A DNA stretch of 64,000 nucleotides. It comes from Photorhabdus luminescens subsp. luminescens (lineage in GTDB: Bacteria > Pseudomonadota > Gammaproteobacteria > Enterobacterales > Enterobacteriaceae). A program made the translations under genes and the position numbers. Location of the stretch: contig NZ_JXSK01000008.1 in NCBI RefSeq assembly GCF_001083805.1, forward strand, positions 298,970-362,969. The letters are read 5' to 3'. Shown one piece after another: positions 56,807 to 64,000 of this stretch. Positions within the stretch are counted from its first letter, which is position 1; each line of letters starts with the position of its first letter. The notes under the pieces were generated by a model. The model searched no databases, was not told the DNA's origin, and saw only the letters and a program-made list of their open reading frames with translations.

Positions 56807-57135
56807 AACCGCAACAGCTCTTTTTGGTGCGCGAGCCCGTCGACATGCGCCGGGGCATTGATGCCCTGACCCAGCACCTCGAAGGATTGAATTTGCGCTG
56901 GCAGGACGAAGCCGCTTTTGTCTTCTGCAACAAGGCCCGCTCCCGTCTCAAGGTGTTGCGCTGGGACCGACACGGCGTCTGGCTGTGTACCCGCCGTCTG
57001 CGCCGGACCCATTTTGTCTGGCCGAAGCAGGGCGAGCGCAGCTGGGTGATGACGCCCGCCCAGTTTGACTGGCTCATCCGCGGCATTCACTGGCAACAGG
57101 TCGAGGGAGATGACCTGTCCGGCTGGCGAAGCTAA
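56800..57135 (+). CDS. tnpB: IS66 TnpB (Orf2) family protein
   Basis: 111 residues with the IS66 Orf2 signature: VREPVDMRRGIDALTQHL near 9, LRWQDEAAFVFCNKARSRLK, VLRWDRHGVWLCTRRL and the C-terminal LIRGIHWQQV. Needed together with the other two proteins for transposition of IS66-type elements; its biochemical function is not established. Confidence 0.92.
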   Translation: MLKPQQLFLVREPVDMRRGIDALTQHLEGLNLRWQDEAAFVFCNKARSRLKVLRWDRHGVWLCTRRLRRTHFVWPKQGERSWVMTPAQFDWLIRGIHWQQVEGDDLSGWRS

Positions 57136-57198
57136 TTCCGCTACCCCGGTCACACTTTTACCGGATAACGACGGGGAATTATCCGGTACACTGTCGGC

Positions 57199-58704
57199 AT
57201 GACGCTCAATGACTTAATCGCGCTGGATGACCCCGGCCAGTTCCGCCTGCGGGCACTGGCGCTGCTTCAGCAACAATGTGATTATATTCGCCAGCTGGAA
57301 GAGGCCCTGAAACAGGCGCAACGCTGGCGTTTTGGCGCGCACAGCGAAACCCTGCCTGCCGGTCCCAAACGCAGTCAGTTTGAGGAAGATGCCGATACCG
57401 ATATCGCGGTGCTGGAAACCCAGCTGTCACGCCTGCATATCAAGGAAAACGCGACCCCGGCCCAGCCTAAACGTCAGCCTTTGCCGGCGACTTTACCCCG
57501 CGAAGATATCCGGCTGGCGCCGGAGACGGAGAGCTGCCCGGATTGCGGTCATGTCCTGCGCTTTTTACGTGATGAAATCAGTGAGCGGCTGGAATACCGT
57601 CCGGCTACGTTTATCGTCCGGCGTTATGTCTGTCCGCAGTACAGCTGTGCGGCCTGCCAGCGGATCCATGCCAAAGCCCAGCCCGCCCGGCTGATTGAAA
57701 AGGGCCTTCCGGAGCCGGGGTTGCTGGCTCAGGTGGTGGTCGCTAAATATCGTGACCCCCTGCCGCTCTACCGTCAGCAGCAAATCTATGCCCGCAGCGG
57801 CGTGACCCTGGCCCGCAGCACCCTGTCGGACTGGGTGGGGCAGGCGGCTGTGGCATTGCAACCGCTGGCCGATGCCCTGAAGCAGGCGTTGCTGACGTCC
57901 CCGGTACTGCATGCCGATGAGACCCCGTTGCCGATACTGGCCCCGGGAAAAGGCCAGACCCGGCGCGCCTATTTGTGGGCGTCTGTCACCGGCCCCGATA
58001 CCTCGCCGGCAGTGGTGTACTATGAGCTGCATCCCGGCCGCAGCGGCCGTTATGCCCAGAGCCTGCTGAAAGACTGGTCGGGCGGCACGTTGGTGACGGA
58101 TGATTATGCGGGTTACAACGCGCTGCATGCCCGGGCGGATATCACCGAAGCGGGTTGCTGGGCTCACGCCCGCCGCAAATTTTTTGACCAATACAAAGCG
58201 AGCCAAAGTCCGGTGGCGAAACAGGCGCTGGATGGCATTCGTGACCTGTACAAGCTGGAGCGAAAAATCAAACACCGGCCCCCGGATAAACGGCGTCAGT
58301 GGCGACAGCGTTATGCCCGGCCGTGGCTGAATGAGTTCCGGTCCTGGTTGCAGACGACTCAGGCCCAAACGGCCCCCAACTCCGGGTTACGCAAAGCGAT
58401 AGATTACACGCTGAAGCGCTGGCCGGCGCTGGTGTGTTATCTGGATGATGGCCGGGTGCCGATAGACAACAACCGGGCGGAGAATGCGGTCCGGGGTGTG
58501 GCGCTTGGTCGAAAGAACTGGCTTTTTGCGGGCTCGCTCTGCGCAGGGCAACGTGCCGCCATGATAATGAGCCTGCTGGAAACGGCCAAAGCCAACGGAC
58601 ATGAGCCCTGGGTCTGGTTGCGTGATGTCCTTACCCGGTTGCCTGTCTGGCCGAACAATCGGTTGAATGAGCTGCTGCCCTGGCCTGAGAATCGCTTTAC
58701 TTAA
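57199..58704 (+). CDS. tnpC: IS66 transposase
   Basis: 501 residues. N-terminal coiled segment (QCDYIRQLEEALKQAQRWRF), zinc-binding cysteines (CPDCGHVL and CPQYSCAACQ, near 114-155), then the DDE core: VLHADETPLPI, LVTDDYAGYNAL and NRAENAVRGVALGRKNWLF. Full length and without stops, so the element could be active. Confidence 0.93.
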   Translation: MTLNDLIALDDPGQFRLRALALLQQQCDYIRQLEEALKQAQRWRFGAHSETLPAGPKRSQFEEDADTDIAVLETQLSRLHIKENATPAQPKRQPLPATLPREDIRLAPETESCPDCGHVLRFLRDEISERLEYRPATFIVRRYVCPQYSCAACQRIHAKAQPARLIEKGLPEPGLLAQVVVAKYRDPLPLYRQQQIYARSGVTLARSTLSDWVGQAAVALQPLADALKQALLTSPVLHADETPLPILAPGKGQTRRAYLWASVTGPDTSPAVVYYELHPGRSGRYAQSLLKDWSGGTLVTDDYAGYNALHARADITEAGCWAHARRKFFDQYKASQSPVAKQALDGIRDLYKLERKIKHRPPDKRRQWRQRYARPWLNEFRSWLQTTQAQTAPNSGLRKAIDYTLKRWPALVCYLDDGRVPIDNNRAENAVRGVALGRKNWLFAGSLCAGQRAAMIMSLLETAKANGHEPWVWLRDVLTRLPVWPNNRLNELLPWPENRFT

Positions 58705-58728
58705 ACTCGTTTTTTTTGTCAAGGTGAG

Positions 58729-58953
58729 ATGACCGGACGTTTACGTTCGAAAGCCCAACGCCGCTATAAAATCGGCTATATCAGCCGATGTCACCCTGAC
58801 CGCAGCACCGGCATGACCCGCTATTACAGCCAGCATCCCAGCTTGCATTTGAAGGGCAACTGGCTACGAGAAGCCGGATTTTCCACCGGGCAAGCTGTAA
58901 AAGTGAGTATTGAACAAGGACAGCTGATTATTCAGCTCGTTGAAAAGGACTGA
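58729..58953 (+). CDS. symE: SymE-like toxin starting inside the IS66 inverted repeat
   Basis: 74 residues. YKIGYISRCHPDRSTGMTRY, LKGNWLREAGFSTGQAVKV and LIIQLVEKD match SymE-type AbrB-fold toxins. The only ATG (58729) lies in the IS66 right terminal repeat, with GGTGAG just upstream as possible ribosome site, so the first five residues (MTGRL) are contributed by the insertion sequence. The original start was probably lost. It is convergent with the immunity gene to its right and followed by a strong terminator. Confidence 0.72.
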   Translation: MTGRLRSKAQRRYKIGYISRCHPDRSTGMTRYYSQHPSLHLKGNWLREAGFSTGQAVKVSIEQGQLIIQLVEKD

Positions 58954-58963
58954 CAACTAAAAG

Positions 58964-58995
58964 AAAGATCCCAGCTCTTAGGCTGGGATCTTTTT
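58964..58995 (+). terminator. Rho-independent terminator after symE
   Basis: 12-bp stem AAAGATCCCAGC / GCTGGGATCTTT followed by TT; strong in both directions. Confidence 0.8.
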
Positions 58996-59017
58996 ACGTT
59001 CTCAACAGGATACAGTG

Positions 59018-59398
59018 TTAAGCGTAACGCTCTGTCAGTGCTTTCATATGCCTTTCTACCGTATCCTTACTGTCAGGAAAAGCATTGATATAAGTATCAG
59101 ATATATACTGCATCAGCATCACAAATTGATTTGGCGTAATTTCTGAACTTTCAAATTCCCCCAAGAAAAAGGTGACGTAATCAAAATCCTCAGGAATATC
59201 CCAATCCTGATCCAAAGAGTAACCAAACCCTTCAGATGGAGAAAAACCATACCCCTTGCTGGCATTGAGCAAAAAGTTCATAAAGGAAATTTTGTTGTTA
59301 TATAAAGATTCATAAAGAACTTCATATAAATCCCTACCCTCATTTTGAACAAGGTAATGTTCAATATTTTTTAACCAATTTATGTGTTGATCACTCAT
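59018..59398 (-). CDS. cdiI: CdiI-type immunity protein
   Basis: 126 residues, strongly acidic (DQDWDIPEDFDYVTFFLGEF near 64), with NQFVMLMQYISDTYINAFP near 90. The pattern resembles immunity proteins paired with EndoU/tRNase-type CdiA tips. Its ATG overlaps the TGA of the toxin gene (ATGA at 59395-59398), so the two are translationally coupled. Confidence 0.75.
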   Translation of the reverse strand: MSDQHINWLKNIEHYLVQNEGRDLYEVLYESLYNNKISFMNFLLNASKGYGFSPSEGFGYSLDQDWDIPEDFDYVTFFLGEFESSEITPNQFVMLMQYISDTYINAFPDSKDTVERHMKALTERYA

Positions 59399-60309
59399 TT
59401 AGAAGTCCTCGCAGGCATAGTAATAAATGCATTATTAACCTGCCCTGTCTTAGCATCTCTGGTTACTTGAAACCAATATCCATCAACTTTTGCGGAATAC
59501 TGTCTATGATTAGGATTATCCCTAAAATAATTTTCTGCTTGCTTAGCTGCCTTATTGGACATATCAGCAATCTTGGTATCGGATAACACCCTAGGATCAT
59601 AAGTCGTTTTAACCGTTTCTTTTTTAAAGCCTATTTGTTGACCTCGTCCATTTATTGCAGGAATTTGATATTTGTACTCAATTAATCCCGGATAACGTTT
59701 ATCGGTAATTTTGTGGTTAATTTTCCCACCCGTCATTTCAACAGACTCTAAGAACGCATCCTGCTTGTGAGCTCCAGAAATTGTTCCCATCTTACGATTA
59801 ACAACACCTAATTGAGTATTATGTTTAGTTACATCGGCAACAAAACTTTCTGGAATTAAGTGATTAGTCGTTTTCCCAGTTTGATTTTGTAACGCTTTTG
59901 GCGGCGACTTCGGCCCTTTGCTGCCCTCAACAATAACCGGCAGCGTCATTGCCATCGCAGCGGCAGTCTCCTTACTCATGCCCATCGCTTCAAAGCGTTT
60001 TGTCCAGCCGAGTTCGCCTACCTTGCCTGTGGCAGCCTGACCTAACGTATTCACCGCCGACAGGTAATTTCTGAACTCAACCGGCAATGTGCCATCCCGG
60101 TCCATATTTTTGAGGGTACGTTCAAACACCGGCCACTGATCAACCAGATAACCATACTTCTGCGCACACTGGTTCGGGTTGCTGTTGCAGAAATCCATCA
60201 TTTCCTGCTGATTACGGATATTGGTATCGACCATATCCTTGATCACTTGTTTGCAGTCATTCCCCTCGCAAGTGCGGGCTTGGTGCGCAAAGTTGTCCAG
60301 CTCATTCAC
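59395..60309 (-). CDS. Orphan CdiA-CT toxin, EndoU/tRNase-like tip
   Basis: 304 residues from a GTG at 60309, just after an IENN motif (VIENNFLS) that lies in frame behind a stop codon. Residues 1-140 are the constant linker shared with the other orphan modules (NSNPNQCAQKYGYLVDQWPV). The tip, about 150-304, has SGAHKQDAF near 205, YPGLIEYKYQIPAINGRGQQ, TVKTTYDPRVLSD and ITMPARTSK at the end; the order GAHxxxxF ... EYKYQIP ... KTVYDPKxxSD is that of CdiA C-terminal RNases often grouped as EndoU-like. Frame intact, and its immunity gene follows with a 4-bp overlap, so this is the best candidate for a working module. Confidence 0.8.
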   Translation of the reverse strand: MNELDNFAHQARTCEGNDCKQVIKDMVDTNIRNQQEMMDFCNSNPNQCAQKYGYLVDQWPVFERTLKNMDRDGTLPVEFRNYLSAVNTLGQAATGKVGELGWTKRFEAMGMSKETAAAMAMTLPVIVEGSKGPKSPPKALQNQTGKTTNHLIPESFVADVTKHNTQLGVVNRKMGTISGAHKQDAFLESVEMTGGKINHKITDKRYPGLIEYKYQIPAINGRGQQIGFKKETVKTTYDPRVLSDTKIADMSNKAAKQAENYFRDNPNHRQYSAKVDGYWFQVTRDAKTGQVNNAFITMPARTSK

Positions 60310-60330
60310 GCTCAGGAAGTTATTCTCAAT

Positions 60331-60620
60331 AACAACTCACTCCAGTGCTAACTTCACCGACGAACGCCGCTTTTCCTAATGCCACCAGTCAGTTACAACC
60401 CGTTTTTTCCCATGTCCGTTCACCGCCGAACCCAAAACTCCCTGACGCGCTTTTCACCTCCGAAGGCCGGTTTTTCCCGCCGTGCCCTTGTCAGGGGAGT
60501 CCCTTTTTCGGCAACGGGCGAACGTCGCCCAACTTGCTTGGGCGGCGGGTGACCGTTCTGCGGGCGCGGGCGGCATAGAGCCCGCAAGCGGCGCCCCTGC
60601 GACGCTCTGAGGCACTGTGG
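60331..60620. repeat. GC-rich repeat upstream of orphan toxin module (copy 2)
   Basis: Second copy of the repeat at 50757-51043, with only scattered differences. Located immediately upstream of the coding start of the toxin at 59395-60309. Confidence 0.8.
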
Positions 60621-60944
60621 CTTCGGGTTGCGCATAGCCTTGCATGACCACACGGTTTTGTTCAGGGAAGCCCCCCGGGGGGCTGCACGGGGCGGCGATG
60701 GCGAGCACGGGAACGAGCAACGGAGCGCAGCGCAGTGTGAGCCGCGCGCAGCCAGTGAAGCAGGGTTGGGGCGGGGGGCGGTAAATTAGCGGAGGCCGCA
60801 GGCCGACCTGCCTTCAGGGGTGTTGACTGGACGATAACGCGGCAGCTAAAGAAGCACGCTGAGTTGCCGATGGCCGGCTCAGATGCTGACAGCAGAAGGC
60901 GCCAGCCTTGTGCGCCACACCCGCCAATGCCAACCCGCGGGGGC

Positions 60945-60972
60945 GCCAGACATAATGCCAATTATACGCATT
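60945..60972 (-). other. dif-like site (copy 1, inverted)
   Basis: On the minus strand it reads AATGCGTATAA-TTGGCA-TTATGTCTGGC: two 11-bp arms around a 6-bp centre, the geometry of Xer sites. Compared with the E. coli dif arms GGTGCGCATAA and TTATGTTAAAT, 8 and 6 positions match. It faces the second site in inverted orientation. Confidence 0.4.
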
Positions 60973-61017
60973 AAGCCGCTCATGGATGCTCAGGTTGTTA
61001 CCTTTGCTCATCGGCGC

Positions 61018-61049
61018 AGTGCGTATAATTCCCTCGCATTATGTTGAAT
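61018..61049 (+). other. dif-like site (copy 2)
   Basis: AGTGCGTATAA-N10-TTATGTTGAAT. The arms match the E. coli dif arms at 9 and 10 of 11 positions, but the centre is 10 bp (6-8 in usual dif/cer sites), so it may be defective or used by a different recombinase. Confidence 0.4.
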
Positions 61050-61221
61050 AGGCGTTGGGCGGCCTGGACCGGCTCTACGGGGACGCCAGAGGTTAAGCCG
61101 CCTGACGACTATTTACCCCCGCGTGCGCCGATGCCAACGGGCAGTCCGGCCACGGTCTGCCCCCACACCGAACCCGCCCAGCTTAACGGGGGCGGGCGGA
61201 CAGTCAGCGGATATCGGGGTG

Positions 61222-62321
61222 TCAAGTCGGCGTCGGGCTGTCTGGCGGCGTGTCAGCTTCGGCGTACAGGTCGGCCAGTAAACCCACCTCATCGGCGTCG
61301 CTGACTTTTTCGTCGGCCATTTGCTCCGCCGGGTGGGTGCTGGCATGTACCACCTGCAAGGCCCGGATAGAGACCTGCGTATACACCTGGGTGGATTCCA
61401 CGCTGGCATGGCCTAACATCGCCTGTATCCAGCGCAGGTCCGCCCCGTTCTCCAGCATCTGGGTTGCCATCGCGTGCCGGAACAGGTGGCAGGCGCCTTT
61501 TTTCTCAATGCCGGCGGCCCGGATATAGCCGCTCACGGCATGGGTGATACCGTTCGGTTGCAACCCGTCCAGACCGTCCATCGCCACGAACAGCGATTGA
61601 AGGTCCGGGGTGACCAGCAGTTGCGGGCGAACCTGTTGCTGATAGAACTGGAGCCAGCTTAAGGCCCGTTCGCCGAGGGCAATACCCGGTCTTTATTGCC
61701 CTTGCCCTGCCGGATGGTCACCGTTTTGCGTGCCCCGTCAATGCTGTAGATATCGAGCCGGGCCGCTTCACTGCGCCGTATCCCCGTTGACCAGAGCAGT
61801 TCCATCAATGCCCGGTCGCGTGCGCCCTGCAACGTATGCGGGTCAGGCAGCGACAGGATATGCTCGATTTCATCAATGCTCAGGATATATTTTGGCAGCC
61901 GTTTTTCTTCCCGCGGCAATTCAATGTCCGCTGCCGGGTTCGCCAGTATCAGGTTCTGTTTCGTCAGCCATTTGAACCACACCTGCAACGGCTGCAACTG
62001 CGTGCGCTGGGTGCGGATACTCAGCGGCTCCCCGTTGGTCTTGCGGTACTGGTACAGGTAGCGCTGGTAACGTTCCAGTATTGGCCGCGTGATATCAGCG
62101 GCAGAGTACAGGCCCCGTTCGGTGGCCCACAGGATAAAGCGGTAAGTATGATGGGTCTGCACTTTCAATGTCGTCTCCGACCAGTTCCGCTCCTGCCGCC
62201 ACGCCACAAAGCGCAGCAGCAGCGCATACAGGCTTTTTGGGTCATGCGCTGGACCCACCGGCTGACGGTAGACGTCATCGACGGTCAGGAGACTTCCTTT
62301 GCGCGGTTTACGGTTTGCCAT
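61222..62321 (-). pseudogene. Tyrosine recombinase/integrase, frameshifted
   Basis: XerC/D-type recombinase. The ATG at 62321 overlaps the end of the primase gene by 14 bp. N-terminal core-binding domain about 30-130, catalytic domain with Arg in GIRRSEAARLD, Lys in GKGNKDRVLP, HLFRHAMATQML, LGHAS and the nucleophile Tyr in STQVYTQVS. The frame breaks near 61675: GTATTGCCCTCGGC would read on (VLPLGERALSW...) with one more C. The two halves together give about 365 residues, normal for the family. Either a decayed gene or a homopolymer error. Confidence 0.82.
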
Positions 62322-64000
62322 GATTGACCTCCGGTTGAGATTGAGTGGCGGGCGCAGACAAGGGGCGCGTTTTCTTTTTTCCTTTTATCACTGTGTCTTC
62401 CGTTACCCCGACTTGTGGCACGCTGAACCCTTGTTCTGTCTGCCCTGATGGGGATTTTTTCACCCCAGACTTGACCCTAACTTGACCCAGACTTGAGGCA
62501 GACTTGCGTTCATTTAAGTCAGACTTGCTCTCATGACCTGTCGGGATGGCTTCCGATGTTTTATCCCTGTCGGGCACGGGCAATGCGTCTCTGTGATTAT
62601 TTTCCTTAATAATAGCGTTTTCATCTGCCCGGACTTGTGCCCCCGCTGACTCTTGTGCTGTCCGGGCTGATGCGGGTTTTTCTTCCCCAGACTCAGGCCA
62701 GACTTGCCCCGGACTTGGGGAAGACTTGCGACCTTCCGGGTCAGACTTGCGTTCACTGCCGGCGGTTTCTGAGTCCGGTTCTCCGACATCCAGCAGGCCG
62801 CACAGGTGGGCTGCGCCGTTGTCTTCCCCGTCCCACAGCAGTTCATAATGCAGCAGGTGTCCCCGGCTGCCGCCATGCAACAACAGGTATTCCATTTCCG
62901 TCAGCCGTTGACAGTGGTTCTTGAGCTGGCTGTCGCTCCAGTGGGTAAAGGCGCGGATATCCCGCCGGGTAAAGCGCACTTCGTTTGGCTGGCAGTGCTG
63001 GATTTGCGCTTGTGCGTTCACCATCTCTTGTATCAGCAGTAACAGCTTACGCGTCTGCGGCGGCATTTCATCCAGCGTGCGCCCCAGCACCTCATGCGCC
63101 AGCCGGTTGGCGAGGGTAATGTCGTCTTGGGTGATTTCGATATATTCGATGACCTGTCCGCGGTGGGTCGTTTTCTTCACTTCACGTTGATACTGGCGCA
63201 GCAAGGCAATGGCCTGTATCAGCGTCAGGTATTTCATATGGTCGCGCCGCATCCGGGTTTTGTCTGACAGGAACGTCAGTTGATGGGCGTAAGGATTGAC
63301 CACTTTCAGCGGCCTTAACAAGCGCTGGGCGTTCTGGTGTAACTGCGTCAGATAACCTTTCTCTGAGTCAGCCAGCAACCCTGCCAGTGTCTGACGGTGC
63401 CGTTGCATCGCGTGGATGGCCTGCGTCTGCTCGCGCGATTCGTTGACCGTCAGCACCAGACAGCGGTTCAGCAGCTCTTCATCCACATCAATGGCCGTCG
63501 TCGTTAACATCAGCATGACCGGTCCCTGCACCTTGTATTCCCGCGTCACCAGTTCGCCGCTCTGTTCGTTTTTGCCGGTGCTGGCGATTTTCAGCTCGCC
63601 GTCGGACTGTAACAGTTTCAGGGCATAGGCCGCCTGCCGCACGCCTTCCTCTTCGGCGATAGCCAGTATCTTGTGTTGCAGGCTGGTTTCCCCCAGATAG
63701 TACAGGCTCTGTCCGGTCATCGCCGAGTACTGGATACGCTCCTCTTCCGGCATCAGGTTCAGCACGGCGTCCATCAGGGAGGATTTCCCGCCGCGCTGCT
63801 GCTCTGGATTAACACGGCCAGCGGTTTATCCAGTTTGCGCGAGACCGCCGCCAGATACCCGGTCAGCAGATTGGTCGATTCGCGACCACGCCACAGGCGG
63901 CCATGTCGTTGATAATCTGTTCTGTCAGGTTTGGCGATGTCAGCAACGCCAGCGCGGCGGCTTCATCTTCTGCGCTGACCGTGACTGCGGTTGTCCCTGA
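62308..64000 (-). pseudogene. Primase/AAA+ ATPase C-terminal part, frameshifted and cut by window edge
   Basis: Open part 62308-63774 (488 residues): VMLMLTTTAIDVDEELLNRC and LVLTVNESREQTQAIHAMQR are ATPase/sensor sequence of primase-helicase proteins with CHC2/toprim N-termini. Upstream, the Walker A (QSSSAAGK|SSLMDAVL) is split by a missing A at about 63783-63787, and a second 1-base deletion lies near 63885-63892; the frame before that reads TSPNLTEQIINDMAACG. The C-terminus is low-complexity and repetitive (KSD, KSS, KSG). It precedes and overlaps the recombinase gene, suggesting one mobile element with its own replication protein. Confidence 0.7.
62409..62760. repeat. Iteron-like CAGACTTG repeats in the primase gene
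   Basis: Plus-strand CAGACTTG or one-mismatch variants occur about a dozen times in two clusters, 62464-62527 and 62690-62755, plus single copies near 62409 and 62631. The two clusters are diverged copies of a longer unit, also visible in the protein as repeated KSDxxxRKSxSSxGQV. Short, spaced, same-direction repeats recall replication iterons. Confidence 0.5.

Larger units (their letters stand above)
56420..58743. mobile_element. IS66-family insertion sequence
   Basis: 2324 bp with 24-bp perfect terminal inverted repeats at 56420-56443 and 58720-58743 (core AAACGTCCGGTCATCTCACC). It encodes the three IS66 genes in order, all intact. No 8-bp target duplication is visible, because the left flank is now the group II intron end. 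The right repeat overlaps the start of a symE gene. Confidence 0.93.
60621..61221. other. GC-rich non-coding region with recombination-site-like sequences
   Basis: About 600 bp without a supported gene; the open frames look compositional. It contains a CCCCCCGGGGGG-type palindrome near 60670, purine-rich stretches, and two inverted dif-like sites (60945-60972 and 61018-61049), just beyond the end of a tyrosine recombinase gene. Confidence 0.5.

Noticed and set aside
57565..58368. 267-residue minus-strand frame opposite the IS66 transposase
   Set aside because: Antisense shadow of a GC-rich transposase gene; no known family.
47374..58995. CRISPR array or integron attC array as the source of the repeated boundaries
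   Set aside because: Spacing is irregular (kilobases), repeats are symE gene pieces with hairpin terminators, and no integron integrase or attC core pattern is visible.
61041..61304. 87-residue frame near the dif-like sites
   Set aside because: Partly antisense to the recombinase end and otherwise GC-rich low-information sequence.

Overview
The window looks like a chromosomal accessory region of an entomopathogenic enterobacterium, most likely Photorhabdus (Xenorhabdus is the alternative). The basis is two giant NRPS genes rich in dual condensation/epimerisation domains, one with an N-terminal formyltransferase domain as in Photorhabdus kolossin synthetase; a full-length ERIC repeat; and many orphan contact-dependent inhibition (CDI) toxin/immunity cassettes. 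The species call is inference. I saw no rRNA, tRNA or CRISPR array.

Left part (1-36.5 kb, minus strand): natural-product island. An upstream five-module NRPS with a terminal thioesterase (18492-34862) is followed by a terminator and a second NRPS (17422 running off the left edge) that starts with a formyltransferase domain and shows five complete modules plus part of a sixth. Both genes share a nearly identical 5' leader containing a TTCTTG-N4-CAAGAA palindrome. A third copy (about 35.9-36.5 kb) is a collapsed pseudogene keeping only the leader, a piece of the starter region and the end of the thioesterase, with an ERIC element at its 3' end. Adenylation codes read from the sequence predict formyl-Val-Val-Ala-Ala-Thr... 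for the second NRPS and X-Val-X-Val-X for the first.

Middle (36.8-45.1 kb, plus strand): a compact operon encoding an atypical type I secretion system of the MARTX layout (ABC transporter, membrane fusion protein, second ABC transporter; coupled by overlapping stop/start codons), followed by an 854-residue protein without visible RTX repeats. I read that protein as a multi-domain effector: a HopA1-like N-terminal domain, a central domain with the Cys/His motif of CNF-type deamidases, and a C-terminal domain with a conserved-looking Cys motif. This is my leading candidate for an undescribed system.

Right part (45.3-60.6 kb, mostly minus strand): a graveyard and armoury of orphan CdiA C-terminal toxin/immunity cassettes. 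At least five toxin tips and seven immunity-like genes are present, some frameshifted. Cassettes are separated by plus-strand symE genes or symE remnants, and several breakpoints fall at the VENN motif. Invaders are an ASCH-domain gene, a group II intron with its reverse transcriptase, and an intact-looking IS66 element with 24-bp perfect inverted repeats.

Far right (60.6-64 kb): GC-rich sequence, two dif-like recombination sites in inverted orientation, a frameshifted tyrosine recombinase gene, and the end of a frameshifted primase/ATPase gene whose 3' part contains iteron-like CAGACTTG repeats. This resembles a decayed integrative or plasmid-derived element. The clustering of single-base homopolymer indels there could be real decay or assembly error.
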